64,000 nucleotides of DNA from Desulfobacteraceae bacterium Eth-SRB2 (GTDB lineage Bacteria; Desulfobacterota; Desulfobacteria; Desulfobacterales; UBA11574), in the NCBI GenBank assembly GCA_004193595.1, contig RPGQ01000003.1, forward strand, positions 44,110 through 108,109, read 5' to 3'. Numbering within the stretch: position 1 is the first letter of the stretch; each line of letters starts with the position of its first letter. Shown here piece after piece: positions 33,229 through 42,317 of this stretch. The notes beneath the pieces were generated by a model. The model searched no databases. It saw only the letters and a program-made list of their open reading frames with translations, and had not been told where the DNA came from. The position numbers were made by a program, and so were the translations under genes.

Positions 33229-33837
33229 GATGCCGTCCTTTCTAAAAACCCGATACAATGTTATTCACTGGTTATGCTTAGGCCGTACAGGTTTATTTTG
33301 AAAGATGAACGTCCAACATCGAACATTAAACGTCGAACGTCGAATAATGATGTCGCTCCGCTCCTCAAATTATTCTAAAATCGAATAAAAAACAAACATC
33401 CAATACCAATATTCAATAGCAATTTCTTTTTCTTTTCAGCCGTTTTGATACTCGTAACAAAAATCTTAATAAAGGTTTCACAATTGCTACAACCATATAA
33501 AATCAATATTCTTTTAATGGCAACCTCTTTGTGCCATCGGAATGGAATACTGGCCTCCGGCTCGGAGAGAATATTGGGGGGAAGCCCCTAAGTTCTATTA
33601 ATGAAATTCTTGCCCTTGTTTTTGTCTTTCATTCAACATTCAATGTTGGACGTTCGATGTTCATCTCTTCCAGTAAATCCTCCACAGTCCTTCCGGCGCA
33701 AAAAATAACTTAGCGATTATTAGGTAATGGGCGGGGGAATCGAGGCGCTTCTGGCAGACCGCGGCATGGGGGCCGCGGCGCTTTTTGGGATGTGCGGATA
33801 GAGTAATTGTCTAAAATTTGTTTCCTTAGAACTAAAC
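33229..33837. repeat. Repeat-rich intergenic region with inverted GAACGTCCAACATCGAAC arrays
   Basis: At 33304-33340 units like GAACGTCCAACATCGAAC are iterated, and at 33641-33665 the inverse occurs (CAATGTTGGACGTTCGATG). Between them is a segment with a GGGGGGAAGCCCCTAAGTTC hairpin also found near 37524. At 33730-33795 a GC-rich patch holds CCGCGGC/GCCGCGG followed by GCTTTTTG. No gene is seen. Confidence 0.5.
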
Positions 33838-34926
33838 TTATCCGTTTTTTTGCTCGAAGGTCTTCATAAAATCCACAAGGGCTTCAATTGCCGTGACAGG
33901 TATGGCGTTGTAGATCGAGGCCCGGCAACCTCCCACAGACCGATGTCCTTTAAGGCCTCCGAAACCGTTTTCAAGGGCTTGTTCTATAAATCGTTTTTCA
34001 AGCGCTTCGTCCGGAAGGCGGAAGGTTACATTCATCAATGAACGGCTGTCAGGCTGGGCCGTGCCGTTATAAAAATCGCCTGAATCTATGGCTTCGTAAA
34101 GAATACGAGCCTTTTTTCGATTGATTTCCGCCATTTTTTCAAGTCCGCCAATGGTCTCTTCAAGCCATTTCATTACCAGTTGAATCACATAAACCGCGAA
34201 ACACGGGGGGGTATTAAACATTGAGTTCTTGGATGAATAGGTTGTATATTTGAGCATTGACGGCAGGGTGTCCGGCACCCTCTTGAGCATATCCTCCTTA
34301 ATGATTACCATGCACACCCCGGCAGGACCGATATTTTTTTGAGCCCCGGCATAAATAAGACCGAACTTATCCACATCAAATGGTCTGCACATTATATCCG
34401 ACGACATATCGGCGATAATCGGCACACCGTTTGTATCGGGAAAAGATGCCCACTGGGTCCCTTTTATCGTGTTATTGGATGTAATGTGGGTGTAAACCGC
34501 ATCGCTGCTGAACGTAATATTTTTCGGAATATATGAAAAATTATGATCTTCCGAAGATGCCACAACCTTGATGGTTTTACCCTGTATTTCGGCTTCCTTT
34601 ATGGCTTTTGTGGACCAGGTACCGGTATTAACATAGTCTGCGGACTCGCCCTTCCCGAGCAAATTCATGGGGATCATGCAAAATTGCAAACTTGCACCGC
34701 CCTGGATAAAAAGCACGTGGAATTTTTCATCCAGGTTCAACATACGCCGAGTTCTTTCAACGGCATCGTTTATGACATCGTCAAACCACTTGGAGCGGTG
34801 GCTTACTTCGGTTATCGACATGCCGGAACCGCCCAAGTTTAAAAATGAATCTTTGATTTCTTCAAGTACCTCAATGGGAAGAGCGGCAGGCCCGGCGTTA
34901 AAGTTATAAATTCTATCTTCCTTCAT
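33838..34926 (-). CDS. serC: Phosphoserine aminotransferase
   Basis: Start follows CGGGGGAACAA. The 362-residue PLP enzyme converts 3-phosphohydroxypyruvate to phosphoserine in serine synthesis (and acts in PLP synthesis in some bacteria). The start YNFNAGPAALPIEVLEE, the substrate-binding SHRSK and the PLP lysine in LIYAGAQKNIGPAGVC identify the bacterial SerC subgroup. Near the end RSVGGCRASIYNA closes the active site. It stands alone on the minus strand. Confidence 0.96.
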   Translation of the reverse strand: MKEDRIYNFNAGPAALPIEVLEEIKDSFLNLGGSGMSITEVSHRSKWFDDVINDAVERTRRMLNLDEKFHVLFIQGGASLQFCMIPMNLLGKGESADYVNTGTWSTKAIKEAEIQGKTIKVVASSEDHNFSYIPKNITFSSDAVYTHITSNNTIKGTQWASFPDTNGVPIIADMSSDIMCRPFDVDKFGLIYAGAQKNIGPAGVCMVIIKEDMLKRVPDTLPSMLKYTTYSSKNSMFNTPPCFAVYVIQLVMKWLEETIGGLEKMAEINRKKARILYEAIDSGDFYNGTAQPDSRSLMNVTFRLPDEALEKRFIEQALENGFGGLKGHRSVGGCRASIYNAIPVTAIEALVDFMKTFEQKNG

Positions 34927-35130
34927 TTGTTCCCCCGTGTTTTATCATCAGATTTATTAGAAGCTGTTTCAAAACCTTCCGTTCGTTGGTTTGAGACTTT
35001 TGCAAAGCACTCCGCTTATCCATTATAAAAAAGGTTATTTGCACAGAACAGTTGAAATATGTCAATCAGTATTTTTCAGTTACGACCATTTACTGTCCAG
35101 GCTTTCCTTTTTCTTGTATGGCGGTTTCAA

Positions 35131-36492
35131 TCATGATTCCAAATTATCATCACATACGCCCCTGACATAATAATAGGCGCTGAAATCCTGCCACGAGACG
35201 AACCCCATATCTGCGCTGACATACCACGCCGCCATATAAGATCGTCTGTCACAACTCCATAACCATTTTTGTTTGGAGTCAAACACCGCCTCCATACAAA
35301 AATCTTCGCCGTGAGGGGTTGGGGTGAGCAAAGACATCAGTTCCTCGGTTGTGGGAAGTCGCCAGTGATGATATCCTCCAACATGTTTTTGGTTTAATTC
35401 CTCGATATATTCATGAGCCTATGGCCATGTCAGGAGATATTCCGATCCGGATTGCTGCCAAATAAGACCTGTTGCGTTATCCGTAACCATGGCGTTGGAA
35501 AGAATTTGAAAGTCATTTTCAATATAACAGGAGGGTTGCCATAATTGGTTTGTGGAAAATACAGTTCTGGCATGTTGGGGATTGACTTTAATGGCGTTGC
35601 TTCTAAGGGTAATCGAATGACAGGGGAAATTCTCTGCAACCGTCGATTCCGGGGCGATTTTGCAGATATTTTCTTTTTTCTCTTCCCACGCTTTATCAAG
35701 GAGATCGAGTTCTTTTAACATCTCGTTTGCATCACCAAATCTGTTTTCATGTTCGGTGGCAATGGCTTTGGCAATAAAAGCATCCCATGTGGGGTCCAGA
35801 TCGGCATTCATCTGACTCGGTTTTTCATAATTTCCCGTGGGAAGCTCGCCCGTGAGCATTCGATAAAGCATAATTCCCACGGAATAAATATCCGCACGAC
35901 GATCCACTTTATCCGGGTTGGCTTCTTGTTCGGGCGCGGCATACCAGGGAGAACCGACCTTGAGATTTTCAGGTCCTTTAAAATCTTCTCCTCTGAGCTT
36001 GGACAATCCAAAATCGCAAATTTTTATCGTATCCAGATCCGTTAACAATATATTATAGGGTTTAATATCCCGGTGCACGATGCCGAAATGGTGAAGACAG
36101 GCCAGTCCCAGCAGAATTTGTCGGGTGTATTTAATGGCTTTATCCAACTTAATAACTCGGGAGGATGCTTCGGTTATATAAGATTCGCCGATCATGATTC
36201 CGAGATTATTAAAATAATAATCCATGACATAAAAAAGTTTTCCGTCCTCTGTTTCATCGAAATTCCAAACTTCCACGATATTGGGATGTCTCAGATTTGA
36301 CATGGTAACGGCTTCGGAAATAAAAAGATTCCGGATAGCCTTTTCACCCATGAGTTGAACCAGATGGGGATTGGGGGCCAGCAGTTTTAATGCGGCAATT
36401 CTACGGATAACCGGCAGTTCCACTTTATAGACCTTGCCCATACCGCCCCTGCCCAGCAGCCCGCGTATTTTGTATTTACCGATGGTTTTCAT
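35131..36492 (-). pseudogene. Ser/Thr protein kinase with C-terminal DUF1566 domain, split by an in-frame amber codon
   Basis: Codons 1-270 encode a eukaryotic-type kinase: glycine loop GRGGMGKVYKV, catalytic VHRDIKPYNIL, CDFGLSKL (DFG) and GSPWYAAPEQ. A linker leads to a DUF1566 start (ATGLIWQQSGSEYLLTWP), where TAG occurs at 35419-35421. The same frame continues AHEYIEELNQKHVGG, then HHWRLPTTEELMSLL and on to a TGA at 35131. A single GAG or GAA to TAG change would explain it. The 357-residue kinase may still be active; the DUF1566 domain is usually extracellular, but no membrane helix is visible. A metallophosphoesterase gene lies just upstream on the same strand. Confidence 0.8.
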
Positions 36493-36534
36493 TTTTTATT
36501 TATCCGTAACAAAAAGAACCCTGTATAAAAACAG

Positions 36535-37263
36535 TTACCATAACCGGTCCGCGTGCACTTTGGGAAGTCCCGCGGCCATGATTTTGCTGACCACCGCTGC
36601 AATATCATACGGAACAAATCTTACTTCAAGGGAATCCTCCGATGAATTCCAAATTACGTATTTTGCATTGTTATTGCCGTCTCTGGGTTGTCCGACACTG
36701 CCCACATTGACGATATATTTTCTGTCTTTATGCAAATGTTTCACAATCCCTTTTTGAAGGGAAATACGTTGGGATGCTTTACCGTCAAATCCGATGAGTT
36801 TCAGTTCATGGGTATGCCCCACAAAGCAAAGTCTTTCTTTCATTTCTCTGAAAGTTTGCTTAAGAGTGTTTTTGGAAGCCTGAAATAAATAGATGTTCAT
36901 GGAATCCGGCGGAAAACCGTGAACAAATCGGCTTTCGTAAATAACCAAAGATGACTTCATACCGCGAATATATTTAAAGGATTCCTCGGACAGCAGGGTC
37001 ATTGTTTTTTGCAAAGATTTCCGGGCGGGAGGATTAAACCAGTTCAAATGCTCGCCATCTAAAACCGCCTGCTCATGATTTCCCATAACACACGGGATAT
37101 TGCGTTCTCGAACCTGTCGAATCACCTGCTCCGGCTCGGGCCCGTAGCCCACATTGTCCCCCAGACAAACAACGGCATCAATACCCGAAGCTTCAATATC
37201 CTTCAAAACTTGTCGAAACGCATCCAAATTACCATGAATATCGGAAATAATTGCGACTCTCAT
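36535..37263 (-). CDS. Calcineurin-like metallophosphoesterase
   Basis: The 242-residue protein shows the metallophosphoesterase motifs in order: ISDIHGN (D-x-H), CLGDNVGYGPEP (GD), MGNHEQAV (GNH), FVHGFPPD and GHTHELKL (GHxH). It belongs to the YfcE/MJ0936-like group that hydrolyses phosphodiesters or phosphoproteins. The next gene in transcription order encodes the kinase; the gap is 42 bases. A kinase and phosphatase working as a pair is a reasonable inference, because this subgroup often sits beside Hanks-type kinases. No strong ribosome site is visible. Confidence 0.88.
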   Translation of the reverse strand: MRVAIISDIHGNLDAFRQVLKDIEASGIDAVVCLGDNVGYGPEPEQVIRQVRERNIPCVMGNHEQAVLDGEHLNWFNPPARKSLQKTMTLLSEESFKYIRGMKSSLVIYESRFVHGFPPDSMNIYLFQASKNTLKQTFREMKERLCFVGHTHELKLIGFDGKASQRISLQKGIVKHLHKDRKYIVNVGSVGQPRDGNNNAKYVIWNSSEDSLEVRFVPYDIAAVVSKIMAAGLPKVHADRLW

Positions 37264-37567
37264 ATGTCAATCGTCTGTTGCCGGTGATAGGGTATCAATT
37301 TTAGGTATTTCAATGATATCCTTCTAATTTTACGTCTCGGAAATTCTACAACTTCTTGAAAATACAGGTTTATTAACGGCAACCTGTTTATTTCATCAGA
37401 ATGGAAGAATGGAATGTTGGGGATAAAGGTGGAAGTAAAACATTATAATTGTAAAAAACTCCTTTCCTTCAACTTCGTTCAGGACAAGCTCACCCATTAC
37501 TCCATTATTCCACTATTCCAATTGGGGCGAAGCCCCTAAGTTCAACCGTAATTGACCCACCCAATAG
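37264..37567. other. Intergenic region with GGGGC-GAA-GCCCC hairpin
   Basis: A stretch of ATTCCACTATTCCAATTGG followed by GGGGCGAAGCCCCTAAGTTC (about 37524-37544) repeats elements found at 33575-33600. ACGGCAACCTGTTTATTTCATC near 37377 matches TGGCAACCTCTTTGTGCCATC near 33518. This may be a second decayed copy of the 33.3 kb repeat. Confidence 0.4.
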
Positions 37568-39019
37568 TTACGGAATTCGTTCAACCTTAAGGGTATTGGT
37601 GCGACCGCTTTGGCCATGGGGAGGTGTACCGGCAATAATCACAATTACGTCTCCCTTTCCTGCGAGGACGCAACGTTGTACCTCACTGAGCGCAACATTA
37701 ACAATGTCGTCCGTTTCTTTGATGATTTTGACCAGCGCGCTTTCCACACCCCAGATTAAGGCCAGCCGTCGCTGGATTTTGGGTGATGCAGCCAAGGCCA
37801 GCACGGGCCGGTGAGGCCGGTGGCAGACCAGCCGGCGAGCGGTCATACCGGAGGCGGTGTAGGCCACAATCGCTTTGGCTGATAACGTATTGGCCACTAA
37901 ATTGCCGGCATATGCAACGGTCGGCTCGATCTCCCGGTGCGGAGTAAACGGCAAAGCACCGGACAACTTGCCCTCAAACCAGGCCGTTTCCGTGGAAACG
38001 GCAAGTGTCGACATAGTCGCCACGGTTTCAACCGGATACCGGCCGATGGACGTTTCAGCGGACAGCATCAGGGCGTCCGTGCCGTCTAAAATAGCGTTGG
38101 TTACATCTGTGGCCTCAGCACGACTGGGTTTGCGCATGTCAATCATGGACTCCAGCATTTGGGTGGCCGTAATAACCGGAACGGCGGCATGGCGACAAAT
38201 ATCAATGATGCGTTTTTGGGCAATGGGCACTTCTTGTAAACTCATTTCCAGAGCCAGATCACCCCGGGCCACCATAACCCCATCGGCGACCCCAACAATT
38301 GCTTCAATATCATCTAAAGCATTCTGCCGCTCAATTTTAGCGATGACCGGAATGTCTGTTCCTTTTTGGGCCAAATGATCTTTTAACCTGCACACATCAT
38401 CGGCAGACTGCACAAAAGACAGCGCCAGAAAATCAAGATCTTGAGTAATGGCAAAATCAATATCAACAAAATCCTTCCGGGTGATTGAGGGCAGGCTGAC
38501 CCGCAGCCCCGGAAGATTAATGCCCCGGTGGCTGGACAGCTTGTCGCCCTGGAGTACGCGGCACCATACGTCACCATTGATTTCAATTTTTTCCACTTCA
38601 AGTTCAATGTTTCCGTCATCAAGCAGAATCAGGCTGCCGATCTGCACATCCCTGGCCATATCGGGATAACTCACTGAAATAATTTCATTGTTTCCTGATG
38701 ATTTTTGTGGGGTCAAACAAATCTTCTGATCTGTTTTTAGGTCAACGGTATGCCCTTCAATTTCTCCCACGCGAATGCGAGGGCCGCGCAAATCTCCGAT
38801 AATGGGAATAGGGACTCCCATTTCCTCTCTTAATTTCCGAATCCGTTTGATCAGAGGATCCAGATAATCGTGGCTGCTATGAGAAAAGTTAATACGGACC
38901 ACATCTAATCCGGCGAGAATCATCTTTTGCAGCGTGTCCTGATTATCGCTGGCCGGACCCAGTGTGGCAACAATCTTGGTTCTTTTATAAGAACGTTCCA
39001 TATTTATTTTGATTTTCAT
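37568..39019 (-). CDS. pyk: Pyruvate kinase
   Basis: The 483-residue enzyme makes ATP and pyruvate from phosphoenolpyruvate. Visible landmarks are KIVATLGPASDN, RINFSHSSHDY, IGDLRGPRIRVG, VIAKIERQNALDDIEAI (active-site Lys), MVARGDLALEM and the VITATQMLESMI signature. The C-terminal allosteric domain is present and of normal length. ATG 39019 gives a short basic leader; 39001 is an alternative start just before RSYKRTKIV. The upstream region holds a palindromic repeat. Confidence 0.95.
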   Translation of the reverse strand: MKIKINMERSYKRTKIVATLGPASDNQDTLQKMILAGLDVVRINFSHSSHDYLDPLIKRIRKLREEMGVPIPIIGDLRGPRIRVGEIEGHTVDLKTDQKICLTPQKSSGNNEIISVSYPDMARDVQIGSLILLDDGNIELEVEKIEINGDVWCRVLQGDKLSSHRGINLPGLRVSLPSITRKDFVDIDFAITQDLDFLALSFVQSADDVCRLKDHLAQKGTDIPVIAKIERQNALDDIEAIVGVADGVMVARGDLALEMSLQEVPIAQKRIIDICRHAAVPVITATQMLESMIDMRKPSRAEATDVTNAILDGTDALMLSAETSIGRYPVETVATMSTLAVSTETAWFEGKLSGALPFTPHREIEPTVAYAGNLVANTLSAKAIVAYTASGMTARRLVCHRPHRPVLALAASPKIQRRLALIWGVESALVKIIKETDDIVNVALSEVQRCVLAGKGDVIVIIAGTPPHGQSGRTNTLKVERIP

Positions 39020-39703
39020 ATTTTAACCCCGGTTAAGCAATTTTTTGCCAAAAGATGTGCTGAGGTCTTGATGCATAAGGGGTCGCGAAAATGCCTTGAA
39101 AAGACATGGGGATGGATATGTCGAGGACTTTCGCGGATCCTTAATGCGCAATAGATCGGTGCAGGTCGAGTAAAAAATCACTCAAGTTAATACCTATTTA
39201 TTGAAATCACATCATGTTTGCACATGATTTATACCATAGTCAGATTGAATATTTAAGGAATTCTATCGATTTTTATAGAAAAGACAGAGCGAAGCGATAC
39301 CACAAATCATCAATATTCAATCGTCAATATTCAATTTGGTTCCGGCTTTGCCGGGTTGGGTTTAAATATAACATCCGATGATTTTTCCTGCAATAAAAGA
39401 AAAAGGGACCCGGATTGACAAGCCCAAATCGGTCATGCTCACAGGTGAAAGCTGGGATGATTAAAATTGCCCATATTTATTCCTTCCCGTATGCCTGGTT
39501 TCAGGTTTCAGGTGTCAGGTGCCAGCGCCTCTGTTCATCATTCCTGACACCTGAAACCTGAAACCTTAAAGATATGGAACTAAAATGGGATTAAAATTCC
39601 ATCTGTATACACGGCGATTTTCACCACCCCAGGTGAGGGACGAACAGAAGACCGAATCCCGTGCAATTTGAGGCTATGTATTAATAAATCATCATGGTTG
39701 CGA
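39020..39703. repeat. Intergenic region with a long imperfect palindrome and a GGTGTCAGG hairpin
   Basis: At 39045-39180 the two arms AATTTTTTGCCAAAAGATG and the inverse TTGAGTGATTTTTTACTCG, with inner GATGCATAAGG / GCGCATTAAGG and GTCGCGAAAA / TCCGCGAAAG, form a long imperfect hairpin shared with 9178-9345. At 39499-39566, TTTCAGGTGTCAGG and the inverse CCTGACACCTGAAACCTG make another hairpin without the terminal repeats of the mobile elements. No gene is seen. Confidence 0.5.
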
Positions 39704-40159
39704 CTATATTAATTCAGGAGCTTTACGCGCCAGCAAATAACGATAGCCGTATTCAATAACAGGCTCTTTCCGCTGATTCGTAACTTTGCACTTGATTGCC
39801 GCAAATCCTCGATCGGGTTTACTTCTCGATCTTTTTAGATCCGTCCACCAAGCCTTTACCCAAAGAGTATCCCCCGGACGCACCGGATTGAACATATTTA
39901 CCTCATCCATTCCCACACCGCTTATAATTGTGACATCGCCCTGTGCATGCACAACCGCGCGAGTGCAGGCAGAAAGGGTATGAAGTGAAGATGCAACAAG
40001 TCCTCCGAAAATGGATTCCCTCGCAGCGTTCTCATCAATATGGAACGGTTGCGGATCAAAATTTTTTGCAAAATCGATGATCGCCTCCCGCGTTATTAAG
40101 ACCGGCTGACAATCAAGAACTTCCCCATCACTTAGATCGTCGAAATATCTCCTTTCCAT
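39704..40159 (-). CDS. MaoC-like (R)-specific hydratase-fold protein
   Basis: Start at 40159 follows AAGGAAGAGGTAAAC. The 151-residue protein is a single hot-dog domain with the hydratase motif FAKNFDPQPFHIDENAA (Asp and His of the hydratase dyad), FGGLVASSLHTLSAC and VRPGDTLWVKAWW. Such proteins hydrate 2-enoyl-CoAs or bind acyl thioesters. No acyl-CoA gene is adjacent, so the pathway is not fixed. Confidence 0.88.
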   Translation of the reverse strand: MERRYFDDLSDGEVLDCQPVLITREAIIDFAKNFDPQPFHIDENAARESIFGGLVASSLHTLSACTRAVVHAQGDVTIISGVGMDEVNMFNPVRPGDTLWVKAWWTDLKRSRSKPDRGFAAIKCKVTNQRKEPVIEYGYRYLLARKAPELI

Positions 40160-40266
40160 GTTTACCTCTTCCTTGGGTATTTTCTGGTATTTTTTAACAT
40201 GGGCCAATATTCCAATGCATGCACCTTATGTCTTGAACCTGTCGATTCAGCAGGACAACATACAAA

Positions 40267-40983
40267 TTACAGATATTTTTTTGGATCCATTAGGAAATTC
40301 TTGTAAATCTGGTAGTGCTCGGTCTCTTCATATGCCACCGGACAAACGGGCGCGTGATCGAAACTGTAGATCTTGGCTCCGGTGCAGGCGAGCAAAATCG
40401 GGGAGTGGGTCGCAATAATGAACTGGGCGTGACCGGCTCGGCTATTGGTGCCCAGAATCTCCAGTAATTCAAGCTGACTGCGTGGCGAAAGCGCCGTCTC
40501 AGGTTCATCGAGCAAGTAAATACCCTCTATCCGATACCGGCTACGGAAGTAGGACATCAGAGATTGACCGTGGGACTGGGTCACCAGAGATTTACCACCG
40601 AAGTATTTCAGTTGACCAGGGTCCGTTACCGCCCACTCATCCAGAATATTGGCAAAATCCTTGAAGATCTCCGAACCGAAAAACGACCCGGAAACACGAC
40701 CATTAGACCATTCCAAAGTTATATAATTGTACAGTTGCCCTTCGAAACGGTTAACTTGGAAACGGGGACCCTCGGAAACACGCCAGATGTGGATATCACA
40801 GGCGTTCGCCAACGCCTCCAGCAGGGTAGACTTGCCGGTGCCGTTCTCGCCCACAAAAAAAGTCACAGGCGTGTCCAAGGATAGATGTTTGGTTTGATGA
40901 AAGACAGGCAGGGTAAAGGGATAGTATTCTCGGGTAGGGTACTTCTCAGGCATTAGTGTGATGCTTTTTAGATGAATGGACAT
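40267..40983 (-). CDS. AAA/ABC-type ATPase (AAA_23/SbcC-like small ATPase)
   Basis: From ATG 40983 the protein has 238 residues. Walker A is FFVGENGTGKSTLLEAL, the signature-like region is YFGGKSLVTQSHGQS, and Walker B is GIYLLDEPETALSPRSQ, followed by IIATHSPILLACTGA (H-loop). It belongs to the single-domain predicted ATPases related to OLD and RecF-like proteins, which often act on DNA. It stands alone, with no nuclease partner, so a defence role is not supported. Start choice is uncertain. Confidence 0.85.
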   Translation of the reverse strand: MSIHLKSITLMPEKYPTREYYPFTLPVFHQTKHLSLDTPVTFFVGENGTGKSTLLEALANACDIHIWRVSEGPRFQVNRFEGQLYNYITLEWSNGRVSGSFFGSEIFKDFANILDEWAVTDPGQLKYFGGKSLVTQSHGQSLMSYFRSRYRIEGIYLLDEPETALSPRSQLELLEILGTNSRAGHAQFIIATHSPILLACTGAKIYSFDHAPVCPVAYEETEHYQIYKNFLMDPKKYL

Positions 40984-41273
40984 AATATTTTCTATTTTCC
41001 CGGAACCCCCAACCCAGACCGTAATCATAGGCTTCTAATCATAGAATCCTTGTGTTTGAAATATTTTAATTGTGACCACTTCGATCCTCAGCATAAACTT
41101 AGCGAATTCACTTGTAAAAATGCAGAACGTAATTTAATAAATGCTTTTATCTAAAAAAGCAAGTTTGATAAAAAAATCGTAATTTCTCAATAAATTGATG
41201 TTAAAAAAAATCTCATGGGACGATTTTCTTATTCCCATCTTGACAATCTTATAAAATCTTTACTTTTCGATTC

Positions 41274-41777
41274 TTACAGTATTCTCCTTTTCAATTTAAT
41301 GTCCAGCACGGGGGTACCGTTAATGGCATCTAATCCTTTGACAACCAATGTGGTCCCTTCTACCTTAACCAGCCGAACGTCCTGAATGCCAATCCTTGAG
41401 AGTCTGTCCGGCGTACGCGAAGCAAATACACCCACTTCTTTACCGTCCAATCCCCGCTTGAATCTGGCTCTGACTGGACGCGCTTTATGCAAATAATAAA
41501 CAATCGTCAGGTTACGTTCGTCTTCCAGTTTGTACATAAATGGCTTTTGCGAATGAAACAGTTCGATTCGGGAGGTTCGACTTTTTCCACACAAACCAAA
41601 GTCACTGTTGTCTCTGTCCTGTTTGTTGGCAACAAAGCCAATGGGGTAGATCTTCACCGGCGAAATATCACCGAATAGACATCTACTGCACACATTCTTG
41701 CTGTCGATAATAAAAGATTCTTCTTTGCTGCAGACAGCCCCGCATTCCACACAACGGCGGGTAGTGCTATTCTTCAC
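41274..41777 (-). CDS. TrmO/TsaA-like protein with N-terminal zinc ribbon
   Basis: GTG at 41777 follows AAAGGGATATCACA. Residues 1-38 form a zinc ribbon (CVECGAVC, then VCSRCLFG), and residues 40-165 the UPF0066/YaeB domain: VKIYPIGFVANKQ, ARPVRARFKRGLDGKEVGVFASRTPDRLSRIGI, and VVKGLDAINGTPVLDIK. TrmO methylates N6-threonylcarbamoyladenosine in tRNA with SAM. The usual family order has the domain alone or with a C-terminal part, so the zinc ribbon is an unusual addition that may aid RNA binding. Confidence 0.82.
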   Translation of the reverse strand: MKNSTTRRCVECGAVCSKEESFIIDSKNVCSRCLFGDISPVKIYPIGFVANKQDRDNSDFGLCGKSRTSRIELFHSQKPFMYKLEDERNLTIVYYLHKARPVRARFKRGLDGKEVGVFASRTPDRLSRIGIQDVRLVKVEGTTLVVKGLDAINGTPVLDIKLKRRIL

Positions 41778-41822
41778 TGTGATATCCCTTTCAAATCTAA
41801 AAGATATCTCCTTGAAACTTTT

Positions 41823-42287
41823 TTAAGACTCCAGAATCTTGGATATAATTTTGTCCTTATCGCGCTTGGAGATGTAAGGTCTCATCCGTGCTTCGAGGAT
41901 TTTAGTTTCATGATTTCTTTTTCTGTTTGCTGCTTCTTTAACTTTGGAAACAAGTTCATCCAGGTCACATGGCTTCATCAGGTAATCCATGGCGCCCAAT
42001 TTCATGGCTTCAATGGCGGAATTAACCGTGGCATGGCCGGTGAGCATGATGGTTTTCACAAGGGGGCGTTTTTTTTTGATCATCCGGAGGGTTTCAACAC
42101 CGTCCATCCCCGGCATTTTAACATCAAGAATAACCACCTCAATACTGTCGTCCGCTTCAAGTCGATTGAGTGCGTCTTGCCCACTAAATGCATACGCTAC
42201 AATGAAGCCTCTTCTGCCTAAACGTTGGCCCATGATTTCAACGAACGATTGTTCATCATCGACCAAAAGTAAATTTATTGGGGCCAT
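41823..42287 (-). CDS. Response regulator with receiver domain and short helical tail
   Basis: Start follows CTAGTAGGAT. The 154-residue protein is one receiver domain: LLLVDDEQSF (acidic pocket), VVILDVKMPGMDG (phosphoacceptor Asp), IMLTGHATVNSA (Thr/Ser switch) and YLMKPCD (Lys). The 30-residue tail KRNHETKILEARMR is basic and helical and has no known DNA-binding domain. It sits 45 bases upstream of the zinc-ribbon TrmO-like gene and downstream of the ThDP enzyme on the same strand, without a histidine kinase nearby. Confidence 0.92.
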   Translation of the reverse strand: MAPINLLLVDDEQSFVEIMGQRLGRRGFIVAYAFSGQDALNRLEADDSIEVVILDVKMPGMDGVETLRMIKKKRPLVKTIMLTGHATVNSAIEAMKLGAMDYLMKPCDLDELVSKVKEAANRKRNHETKILEARMRPYISKRDKDKIISKILES

Positions 42288-42317
42288 ATCCTACTAGGAA
42301 TGTACAAAATGCAATTC

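Noticed and set aside
40267..40983. AAA ATPase considered as part of a defence system
   Set aside because: No nuclease, reverse transcriptase or toxin partner is adjacent; the gene is flanked by metabolic genes.
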